Source: a bacterium (lineage in GTDB: Bacteria > Patescibacteriota > Minisyncoccia > Phycocordibacterales > 2-02-FULL-43-11). From it: a DNA stretch of 11,916 nt. Where the stretch lies: the NCBI GenBank assembly GCA_021814895.1, contig JAKAHN010000008.1, forward strand, positions 1 through 11,916, read 5' to 3'. Of the stretch, positions 6,521 to 11,916 are shown one piece after another. Each line of letters begins with the position of its first letter. Within the stretch, counting starts at the first letter, position 1. The notes below the pieces were generated by a model. It saw only the letters and a list, made by a program, of their open reading frames with translations, was not told the DNA's origin and searched no databases. The translations under genes and the position numbers were made by a program.

Positions 6521-6646
6521 GTTAAAAAATCAAAATGTAAAATAACAATGCAAAGTCTTAAAATAAAACTTCACGGAACATTTACCTAGATTTTGACGTT
6601 TTTAATTGTCATTTTGCATTTTGATATTTACATTTTCATTTTTTTA
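6521..6646. repeat. Imperfect inverted repeat built of 7-bp-phased units (tract B)
   Basis: The right arm, 6591-6646, is eight consecutive heptamers, with TTTTGCA at 6612 and TTTTGAT at 6619 as typical units. The last unit ends exactly on the stop codon of the 167-aa gene (6644-6646). The left arm, about 6521-6554, has A-rich heptamers in the opposite sense. Segment 6531-6554 is a near reverse complement of 6613-6636. The 58 bases between the arms show no gene. Minus-strand RNA could fold into a long AT-rich hairpin, but the GC content is too low for a confident terminator. Nothing else was found in the gap 6468-6643. Confidence 0.65.
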
Positions 6647-7147
6647 CTCACTGCAACAATCCGCCAATTTCGTAACAAGATCTTCCATGGTCCAAGGTTT
6701 ATCTTTTTCAGTCGGCTTGCCAGAATCAACAACACTTTTCACTGAAATCAATTTTAAACGAAGCGCCCAGAAAATAGAATAAATTTTGTATGCATTATCA
6801 AAAGTCTTTTTAGCTTCATCTTTTTTCCCATCCTGCTGAAGTTTTGTTCCAACCTCAATAAGCCTCATTGAGGCCGCCAAAAGGTGTTTTGTTGAACACC
6901 ATGTTTCTCCCTCATGGGTGCCTACCAATTGTTTAAGCGCGTCTTTGCGGACCTCCCTCACTTCAGCTGCCGCATCAAAATAATTATCCTTACCGGTCTT
7001 CTCCGCTGTAAAGAAAAAATGCTCTTCCAAGCTTATAAGATTCATAACGGCAATACTCAAATCTTCAGCCATCGACAAATCGGCTCCTTTTTCTCCACGC
7101 AAACGCTCGATTAATTTTGTAAATTCTTCTTTAGAATATTTTTCCAT
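6644..7147 (-). CDS. Helical protein of unknown function, 167 aa
   Basis: I cannot assign a named family, although the sequence resembles hypothetical proteins I associate with Parcubacteria. It has no signal peptide or membrane segment, so it is predicted cytoplasmic, and it looks almost wholly alpha-helical. The N-terminal half contains SLEEHFFFTAEKTGKD (39-54) and a charged helix EVREVRKDALKQL (62-74). Then comes GETWCSTKHLLAASMRLIEVG (80-100, in part), followed by a Lys/Asp-rich helix pair. E41, E42, H43 and H88 could bind a metal in a helical bundle, but this is speculation. Cysteines are C84 and an adjacent pair C164-C165 three residues from the end. The gene lies between a CcdA-like and a thioredoxin-like gene, so a redox or metal-related job is possible from context only. 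Phased repeats flank it on both sides. Confidence 0.75.
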   Translation of the reverse strand: MEKYSKEEFTKLIERLRGEKGADLSMAEDLSIAVMNLISLEEHFFFTAEKTGKDNYFDAAAEVREVRKDALKQLVGTHEGETWCSTKHLLAASMRLIEVGTKLQQDGKKDEAKKTFDNAYKIYSIFWALRLKLISVKSVVDSGKPTEKDKPWTMEDLVTKLADCCSE

Positions 7148-7149
7148 AA

Positions 7150-7289
7150 TCTAAATTAAAATTCCAAGATCTAAATAACAATTTCCAAAAAATCTAAAAT
7201 ATCAAATCAAGAAAACTTCAAAACTTTTAATTTATGATTTGGTATTTTTTGGAATTTGTTTTTTGTAATTCGGAATTTGATTGTTATTA
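7150..7289. repeat. Inverted repeat of 7-bp-phased units (tract C)
   Basis: From about 7150 to 7233 the plus strand shows A-rich 7-base units in loose phase, such as CTAAATA at 7171 and CCAAAAA at 7185. From 7248 to 7289 six T-rich units follow, such as TTTGGAA at 7248 and TTTGATT at 7276. The last unit ends exactly at the stop codon of the CcdA-like gene (7287-7289). The two halves form an imperfect inverted repeat: 7235-7258 is nearly the reverse complement of 7179-7209, the left copy having about 7 extra bases. This fills the whole gap between the two genes; no gene or clear GC-rich terminator is present. Confidence 0.65.
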
Positions 7290-8063
7290 TGCAGTCAAGA
7301 ATATCACAAAAGCCAATAAAATCATAGCAACTCCCGCGACTATTTTTCCCTTGCCAGCAGCGGTTTTTTTCCATTTTTCCGCCTTAGCCATCAGCATTGG
7401 ATCGCTCGCTAAAAGTAAAATAGTTACCAATGGTAAAACAAAAATAATGTTGTAAAGTACTAAATAAATCACTCCGATATTGACAGTCGCTTTATCGTGG
7501 AGAAGACCTAAAACCATCAAATACGGCCCCCCGGTGCAAGGAAACTCAAAAATGCCAACAAACGCTCCTAGTAAAAGCGCCGCCGGCAAAGATGCCTTGC
7601 CTATCATTTTCGCCATCGTTCCATGAACTGAATCTGGAATCTTAAATTTTATCGGAAATGACGGGAAAAGATGTGAAAGAATTACCGCCACGCCAAAAAA
7701 AAGCAAAATAATCGCCCCTACTTTGCCTAAGATATGTGGCACCCCAAAAACCTCTAAGGCCCGCAAAAGCCCGACACCGATTAAAAAATACACGGCAAAA
7801 ATACCGAAAATGTAACTGCCTCCGATTGATAAAACTTTTTTCCTCGCGACACCAAGCGAGGCTAAAAAAGCGATAGTTAAAATCAACACTGACAAAGCGC
7901 AGGGATTAACACTATCCACCAAAGCGCCAGAAATTAAAACCGGCAAAAACACCGGATTAGTCGCCACTTCAGGCCTCGCGACATTGCCGACAACAAAGAA
8001 AGAAAGAGCGATAGCTAATACAACAACGACAACAATGATTATAGATATTTTTGCGGTTTTCAT
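7287..8063 (-). CDS. CcdA/DsbD-type membrane thiol:disulfide interchange protein
   Basis: This 258-aa polytopic membrane protein has helices at about 8-26, 41-70, 78-101, 111-131, 158-185, 195-219 and 241-257. The two family cysteines are in place: C55 in the DSVNPC motif (50-55) and C176 in EFPCTGGPY (173-181). In CcdA and the DsbD core these two cysteines relay electrons from cytoplasmic thioredoxin across the membrane to an extracytoplasmic thioredoxin-like partner. Likely partners here are the thioredoxin-like protein two genes downstream and perhaps the DUF1573-like protein just upstream. The hydrophobic N-terminal helix adds a segment compared with the minimal six-helix CcdA. The gene starts at ATG nine bases after the preceding stop, so it is in one operon with it. 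The role in cytochrome c maturation is not supported, as no cytochrome genes are visible. Confidence 0.9.
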   Translation of the reverse strand: MKTAKISIIIVVVVVLAIALSFFVVGNVARPEVATNPVFLPVLISGALVDSVNPCALSVLILTIAFLASLGVARKKVLSIGGSYIFGIFAVYFLIGVGLLRALEVFGVPHILGKVGAIILLFFGVAVILSHLFPSFPIKFKIPDSVHGTMAKMIGKASLPAALLLGAFVGIFEFPCTGGPYLMVLGLLHDKATVNIGVIYLVLYNIIFVLPLVTILLLASDPMLMAKAEKWKKTAAGKGKIVAGVAMILLAFVIFLTA

Positions 8064-8072
8064 ACTAATTTT

Positions 8073-8549
8073 TTAAAGTCCGATAATAGCTTTTATCGGG
8101 ATACTATAAGGTTTTGTCGAATCGGGCGATTCAATAAAGATATTGCTTGAAAATTGGCCGTGTGGCGAACCGGAAAGATCTATAAAAGTCTTTAGAGTTA
8201 ACTCCCCGCCAGCCGGAATTATTATATCAAGCGGTTTGGTATTTTGTTCAATCGGTGTTGAAAATGGGCCGAAAGTATAATCACCTACCGGGGCTGTAAC
8301 CGATATACATTTGCAATCAGTATAAATTTTCGAAACAGAAACTTCCGTTTTTTCTTTATTAAAAAGGACTAAATCTCTTTGGAATATCAGACTTTTCGCG
8401 CTAACAATCCCTAAATTATTAGACAAAGGATCTTTCAAAGTAAAATTGTGCGATTTGCCAAAATTTATTCCCCAACCAATCCAAAATAAAAAGGCGATAA
8501 AAACCGCCGGCAATACTATATAAAAAATAAATGTTGTAAAACCTTTCAC
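8073..8549 (-). CDS. Membrane-anchored DUF1573-like protein, GTG start
   Basis: This 158-aa protein starts at GTG 8549; no later Met is available before the membrane segment. Residues 5-27 are one hydrophobic helix, leaving the rest outside. Residues about 45-158 look like an all-beta, Ig-like DUF1573 domain. A strand with DCKC at 78-81 (C79 and C81) stands where DUF1573 proteins carry CGC. It is followed by IIPAGGELTLKTFIDLSG (110-127) and a closing strand pair near SSNIFIESPD and YSIPIKAI. The function of DUF1573 is not established; in many bacteria it is a secreted or anchored domain. Its CxC pair and its position nine bases before the CcdA-like gene suggest a redox partner. It follows the PEP-utilising gene by 24 bases and probably shares its transcript. 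Confidence 0.72.
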   Translation of the reverse strand: MKGFTTFIFYIVLPAVFIAFLFWIGWGINFGKSHNFTLKDPLSNNLGIVSAKSLIFQRDLVLFNKEKTEVSVSKIYTDCKCISVTAPVGDYTFGPFSTPIEQNTKPLDIIIPAGGELTLKTFIDLSGSPHGQFSSNIFIESPDSTKPYSIPIKAIIGL

Positions 8550-8573
8550 CTTACAATCTTACACAAATTTTCT

Positions 8574-9626
8574 TTATTGGTCTATCTTACTTTCCACGGC
8601 TCTTTTCAAGATTTTTACAATACCATTATCCGCATCCACTTCCACCAAATCACCATCTTTCAAAACTTGCACGGCGATTTTTGCGCCAATGATACAAGGC
8701 TTTTTAAGTTCGCGGGCGATTATGGCGGCATGAGAAAGCAAACCTCCCTCATCAGTAATAATAGCGACAGCTTTTTTTATGGCCGGAAAAAAATCCGGCA
8801 AGGTCATCGTTGAAACAAGCACGTCACCATCTTCAACCTTGTTGATATTCTTTAAACTTAATATGAGTTTTACCCTACCTGAAACCTTACCCTTATAAGC
8901 TACCTCGCCAATAAAATTGCTTATATTATCTGTATTAATTTTTTCAAATTTTAAATTATACATCCGCTCAATATCTCTATAATTCGACCCCACAAAGAGT
9001 TTGTCGTCAGTAAAATAGTAACCTTGCTCTCTTTTAATAAATTCCGACACATCAGGAATTTGATTTTTTTCTATCTCCGAGATTCTTAAAACTTTTATAT
9101 AATTACTTATCTCAGAATAAATATTCTCTAGGGAATTTTTAATCAACTGTTCACTTTTAGGAACAAAATCTTGAGTGTTCTCCCTTAATTGTTTTAAGGT
9201 TTCTGGCAAAATTACCCCCTTCAATTCTGATCCTGTCATATCCCATAACCACCATACCGCCTCAAACCAAATATAATTTTTCTCATATAAGTGAAAATAG
9301 TTACAAAGCTCGCTGTGATTAAGTCTGGACCTAACATCAAAAATATTTTTTAATAAGCTAAAACCTTCAAAAAAATTTTTCTCTAGATAAAAAAGAAAAT
9401 TCTTATCATCGTTAATTCTTTCCAATAAAAGATGCTTTATCCAACTTATTCCCCTCGGGTCATAAAAACTATCTACTGTGTCCTTTTTCTTTTCAAAAAC
9501 TATATATGGCAAAAACGGTTGGCGTTCCCTGGTCCAAATTTTTTCGTTTTTTACTTCCCCGCGCCACCAAATTTCTAAAGAAACTAAAGAAAAATCTCTA
9601 GAAAAAGCTTTTTTATAAAATACCAT
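8574..9626 (-). CDS. PEP-utilising-enzyme swivelling (phosphohistidine) domain protein without recognisable ATP-grasp or PEP-binding domains
   Basis: This 350-aa protein carries at residues about 238-340 a clear mobile domain of PEP synthase and pyruvate phosphate dikinase. KGKVSGRVKLI (245-255) is followed by GDVLVSTMTLPDFFPAI (267-283). GGLLSHAAIIAREL (294-307) contains the phospho-accepting H299, and KKPCIIG and DGDLVEVDADNG come after. The Thr usually found two residues before this His is Leu (L297). The first 230 residues are charged and aromatic-rich (several Trp at 20-32 and 120-128) and show no ATP-grasp motif or PEP/pyruvate TIM barrel that I can recognise. It therefore cannot be a complete dikinase. 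It might receive phosphate from a separate subunit, or act in phosphotransfer to a glycan or lipid. It starts three bases after the stop of a glycosyltransferase, implying translational coupling with glycan genes. Confidence 0.82.
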   Translation of the reverse strand: MVFYKKAFSRDFSLVSLEIWWRGEVKNEKIWTRERQPFLPYIVFEKKKDTVDSFYDPRGISWIKHLLLERINDDKNFLFYLEKNFFEGFSLLKNIFDVRSRLNHSELCNYFHLYEKNYIWFEAVWWLWDMTGSELKGVILPETLKQLRENTQDFVPKSEQLIKNSLENIYSEISNYIKVLRISEIEKNQIPDVSEFIKREQGYYFTDDKLFVGSNYRDIERMYNLKFEKINTDNISNFIGEVAYKGKVSGRVKLILSLKNINKVEDGDVLVSTMTLPDFFPAIKKAVAIITDEGGLLSHAAIIARELKKPCIIGAKIAVQVLKDGDLVEVDADNGIVKILKRAVESKIDQ

Positions 9627-9629
9627 TTC

Positions 9630-10814
9630 TTAATCAAATTTACTAAAAACTTCCGACTTTAATCGTGCAACTATCCCCGTCCAATCATATTTTTCAACAA
9701 CTAATTTCTTAGCATTTTCTATTATGTTTTGTCTGGTGGTCTCATCGCGCAACAAAATTAAAATCTTTCGAGCAACATCTTCAGAATTATCTCTTTCTGC
9801 AAATAATCCCGTCTCTTTATCAATAATAAAATCAGTAATACCACCTACTGCCGTGGTAACAACGGGTAATCCTGAAGCCATTGCTTCAATAAATGAAATG
9901 CCCTGTCCCTCAGAACGAGACGGCCTACAAAAAACGTCGGCGCTAGCCAGATAAACCGGAATTTCAACCTGATCTCTAAAACCTGCAAAAATCACCCTTG
10001 AGTGCAAATCATTATTGGCAACCTGCGATCTTAAATCTTCTTCAAGAGGACCGTCACCGACAATTAACAGTTTTACATCTTCCGGTAAAAATTTCATAGC
10101 TCCAATCAAAATATCAACACCATTTTTACTTACCAACCTTGATGTTGTGACGACAATCTTTTCGTATTCCCCTATCCCGTGTTTTTTTCTTATCTCCGAC
10201 ATCTTTGATTGATTATCTCCAACTTTAAATTTATTCATATCCACCCCATTTGGTATTACGACAACATCCACGGACCCCATATCTTTCGCCCAATTTCCCA
10301 AATAACTTGATATTACCTGGACCACCGCCGCCTCCCGAAACGCTTTTTTTATTATTGGATAAAACGGTTTTATTCTGTTTCTTCCCAAAATATGCTCAAA
10401 ACTATCGCCCTCCTGCAAAGTTAAAATAAACTGAATTTTTCTGGCAAACATTCTTATCAAAACCGCCACCATGCCCATATAACTCATCATCGCCCAAATA
10501 CCGTCATAATGATTTTTTCTATCAAGCCGCCAAAATTTTAAAACAGCCCTGATTGGAAACATTATTTTGCAAAAATAAAGCGGGAAACGAACTAAATCTT
10601 TTGGCGAAGGGTTGTTTTTAGCAAGACCAATTCTATAAACATTAACATTGCCGACCTTCTCAAATTTCGGCAGGCGTGAATCCAAACGAAGCGTGATCAT
10701 GTCAAACTCAATATCCGGCATCCTGTCTGTAATTTCTTTTATGGCCACTTCCGCCCCAGCGACAAATTTGGGGTAATAAGCGAGAGATAAAATTAAAATT
10801 CTTTTTTGTTTCAT
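9630..10814 (-). CDS. GT4-type glycosyltransferase
   Basis: From the ATG at 10814 the protein has 394 residues and begins MKQKRILILSLAYYP, the usual GT-B first strand. The frame extends upstream to a TTG at 10829 (five more residues), which is less natural. AGAEVAIKEIT near residues 19-29 is the N-terminal acceptor loop. VIPNGVDMNKF (about 186-196) links the domains. TSRLVSKNGVD (224-234) and IVGDGPLEEDL belong to the donor domain. The EX7E motif is complete, E302 and E310 in SEGQGISFIEAMASGLP, followed by TTAVGG. It should add a sugar from a nucleotide donor at the cytoplasmic side. It lies 25 bases after the DUF6122-like gene and three bases before the PEP-utilising protein, so the three probably form one transcript. 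It is the fourth GT4 enzyme of the window, separated from the other three. Confidence 0.9.
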   Translation of the reverse strand: MKQKRILILSLAYYPKFVAGAEVAIKEITDRMPDIEFDMITLRLDSRLPKFEKVGNVNVYRIGLAKNNPSPKDLVRFPLYFCKIMFPIRAVLKFWRLDRKNHYDGIWAMMSYMGMVAVLIRMFARKIQFILTLQEGDSFEHILGRNRIKPFYPIIKKAFREAAVVQVISSYLGNWAKDMGSVDVVVIPNGVDMNKFKVGDNQSKMSEIRKKHGIGEYEKIVVTTSRLVSKNGVDILIGAMKFLPEDVKLLIVGDGPLEEDLRSQVANNDLHSRVIFAGFRDQVEIPVYLASADVFCRPSRSEGQGISFIEAMASGLPVVTTAVGGITDFIIDKETGLFAERDNSEDVARKILILLRDETTRQNIIENAKKLVVEKYDWTGIVARLKSEVFSKFD

Positions 10815-10839
10815 CTTTTTAAAATTCAAATATTTTTAT

Positions 10840-11157
10840 TTAAACCTTCTCTCTAACAATGTATATATAATCAAGAAATAGATGCAATAACAACCCGATG
10901 CCTAGAAACATTGTTGGACGAAAAAACACGGAGAGTATACTCAATATTGTAATTGTAATCCATTGTTTATGAAAAAAATGTGTTTTAAACGGATTTCTTT
11001 TTGGATGATAAATCGGTTTAGATAACAAATGGTCAAGGTCAATCAAATTTGAACCAACCAACGAAGTCAAATCGGTATAATTTGGCAAAACGTTGGGAAT
11101 ATTTATAAAAATAATAAAAACAGCTAAATCTGATATTAAATGCGTAGGTGTTGTCAT
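10840..11157 (-). CDS. Small DUF6122-like membrane protein with a His/Asp metal-site pattern
   Basis: This 105-aa protein has hydrophobic helices at about 8-20, 67-79 and 82-100. It shows the pattern I know from DUF6122 and the related YdjM/DUF457 membrane hydrolase-like proteins. There is an early H6, then SNLIDLDHLLSKPIY (36-50) with D40, D42 and H43. A loop with H60 and H63 (THFFH) follows, and the last helix has LLHLFLD with H92 and D96. These side chains could form a metal site at the membrane, but I know of no demonstrated activity for the family. The start is ATG at 11157. It precedes a GT4 gene by 25 bases and follows the repeat-containing gap after the lamin-tail protein gene. Confidence 0.7.
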   Translation of the reverse strand: MTTPTHLISDLAVFIIFINIPNVLPNYTDLTSLVGSNLIDLDHLLSKPIYHPKRNPFKTHFFHKQWITITILSILSVFFRPTMFLGIGLLLHLFLDYIYIVREKV

Positions 11158-11213
11158 TTTTCAGCTATTGTTTAAAAATTAGGTTAATTAGGTCAGTTCG
11201 TCTTTACTTTCCT

Positions 11214-11241
11214 AACAGCTTACAGCTAAAAGTTAATAGCT
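11214..11241. repeat. Heptamer-phased repeat tract D (4 units) ending in a stop codon
   Basis: Four 7-base units follow one another on the plus strand: AACAGCT at 11214, TACAGCT at 11221, AAAAGTT at 11228 and AATAGCT at 11235. The last unit overlaps the stop codon (11240-11242) of the surface-protein gene. An AGCTATT at 11163-11169 is the inverted copy of the last unit, and a 9-bp pair AATTAGGTT / AATTAGGTC lies at 11177-11194. The gap 11158-11239 holds nothing else recognisable. Confidence 0.65.
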
Positions 11242-11916
11242 ATTCTTCCTTCTCCTCCACTATCTCGAAATCGTCCGCCGTAAGCGGTTTGTCTTCCACC
11301 GATTGACCTTCATTTACCCCTTCATTTGGCTCTAAATTGGCCTCCACAGCCCTATTACTCCTTGAAAATAACACTCCAGCGCCCCCAACGCCAATCAGTC
11401 CGACCAAGGCAAAAACCCAATCCAAAGAAACTCCGGCTTTGCCGACACCCGCCTCGCCTCCGTAAATGACCGTGCTTGAAGCGACACCTTCCGAATCATC
11501 CGACGATTTATTATCATCATTAGTTTTTGCCACCGAGACACTGACCGATTTTGGCGCGTCACTTTGCAAAGATGTTTGATTGTATTTTACAGTTGGAGGT
11601 GAAACCGAAATCGGGTTCGCCACAACAGTCTCCGAAATTTCTTTGTTAAATTGCGAAGCTACCGAACCGTTCGGATATAACAGTTCGACCGCATCGGCCT
11701 CCGGCATAAGACCTGTCACAGAGTTCGCAAACGCCACACTTCCCCCGCCTAAAATTATTGTCGGTGTCGGGAAATAAAAAATTTTACTTACGGTTTTTAT
11801 CGCCCATCTTGATATGTCGGTGTCATCTTTGGAATCGTTGCGAATCAAGACAAATCCGTCTGTGCCATCCTTGGTTTCCGCAATGCTTATTTTGGATTCC
11901 GATACCGTAACCTTCA
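11240..11916 (-). CDS. Surface protein with lamin-tail-like domain and C-terminal membrane anchor, 5' end outside window
   Basis: The frame is open to the right edge, so the N-terminus is missing and 224 residues are visible; a TTG at 11848 is internal, not a start. The first 90 or so residues read like a lamin-tail (LTD) beta-sandwich. ISIAETKDGTDGFVLIRND is followed by TDISRWAIK, a hydrophobic FYFPTPTIILGGG strand, and DAVELLYPNGSVAS, the usual alternation of this domain in secreted bacterial proteins. A Ser/Asn/Asp-rich linker follows. One membrane helix (coded by about 11360-11428, WVFALVGLIGVGGAGVLF) is next, then an Arg-containing, acidic tail ending EEKEE, predicted cytoplasmic. The layout suggests a cell-surface protein anchored at its C-terminus. 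Bacterial LTDs are often attached to nucleases or adhesins, but the N-terminal part that would tell is not in the window. The 3' end merges into repeat tract D. Confidence 0.75.
   Translation of the reverse strand, partial: KVTVSESKISIAETKDGTDGFVLIRNDSKDDTDISRWAIKTVSKIFYFPTPTIILGGGSVAFANSVTGLMPEADAVELLYPNGSVASQFNKEISETVVANPISVSPPTVKYNQTSLQSDAPKSVSVSVAKTNDDNKSSDDSEGVASSTVIYGGEAGVGKAGVSLDWVFALVGLIGVGGAGVLFSRSNRAVEANLEPNEGVNEGQSVEDKPLTADDFEIVEEKEE

Noticed and set aside
6914-7455. Plus-strand frames at 6914-7114 and 7234-7455
   Set aside because: The first is opposite the 167-aa gene; the second runs from the repeat tract into the CcdA-like gene. Neither has start signals.
8577-10212. Plus-strand frames at 8577-8813, 9724-9954 and 10015-10212
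   Set aside because: They are antisense to the PEP-utilising and GT4 genes, whose motifs are intact.
10815-10829. TTG at 10829 as start of the fourth glycosyltransferase
   Set aside because: An ATG 15 bases later begins the protein right at its first beta strand; the extra five residues have no support.
4912-11241. CRISPR array
   Set aside because: The repeats are contiguous 7-bp degenerate units without spacers, and no cas-like gene is present.
11580-11777. Plus-strand frame at 11580-11777
   Set aside because: It is antisense to the lamin-tail protein gene, without own features.
11846-11848. TTG at 11848 as true start of the lamin-tail protein
   Set aside because: The open frame continues to the window edge, and the upstream residues complete the first strands of the lamin-tail domain, so the gene is cut by the edge.

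Overview
All protein genes in this window lie on the minus strand, so transcription runs from the right edge to the left edge. Three things suggest a Candidate Phyla Radiation (Patescibacteria, Parcubacteria-like) genome. The DNA is AT-rich with short, tightly packed genes. Several proteins resemble families I associate with that group: a swivelling-domain PEP-utilising protein, a stand-alone VKOR-type thioredoxin, a small DUF6122-like membrane protein, and a 167-aa helical protein of unknown function. Many genes also lack a Shine-Dalgarno sequence. Genes stopping at TGA (2810, 6078) fit genetic code 11 rather than the UGA=Gly code of Gracilibacteria. The taxonomy is inferred from style and was not tested by any search.

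In transcription order, the right part (11916 to about 5960) starts with the 3' part of a surface protein carrying a lamin-tail-like domain and a C-terminal membrane anchor. It continues with a DUF6122-like membrane protein, a GT4 glycosyltransferase and a PEP-utilising swivelling-domain protein. Next comes a thiol-redox block: a membrane-anchored DUF1573-like protein, a CcdA-type membrane electron carrier, the 167-aa helical protein and a membrane-anchored thioredoxin-like protein. A possible 15-codon micro-ORF follows, and the block ends at a strong rho-independent terminator (about 5961-5997).

The left part (5924 to 1) is a sugar-nucleotide and glycan assembly cluster. It holds two GT4 glycosyltransferases, a short UDP-glucose/GDP-mannose dehydrogenase-family protein, a third GT4 enzyme, an extended-SDR sugar epimerase/dehydratase, and a polysaccharide deacetylase that runs off the left edge. 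The last two overlap at TAATG. Together these could make and decorate a cell-surface glycan: sugar-nucleotide modification, glycosyl transfer, then N-deacetylation. The product cannot be read from sequence.

The most unusual signal is non-coding. Four degenerate repeat tracts with a 7-bp period sit exactly at, or run through, the stop codons of minus-strand genes (4912-4939, 6591-6646, 7248-7289, 11214-11241). The tracts differ in sequence but share the period and the position. Two of them form large imperfect inverted repeats on either side of the 167-aa gene. A second pattern is that several genes without a Shine-Dalgarno have promoter-like hexamers so close to the start codon that the transcript would be nearly leaderless. 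I saw no tRNA, rRNA, CRISPR array, transposase or integrase, and no gene-free stretch longer than 300 bases.
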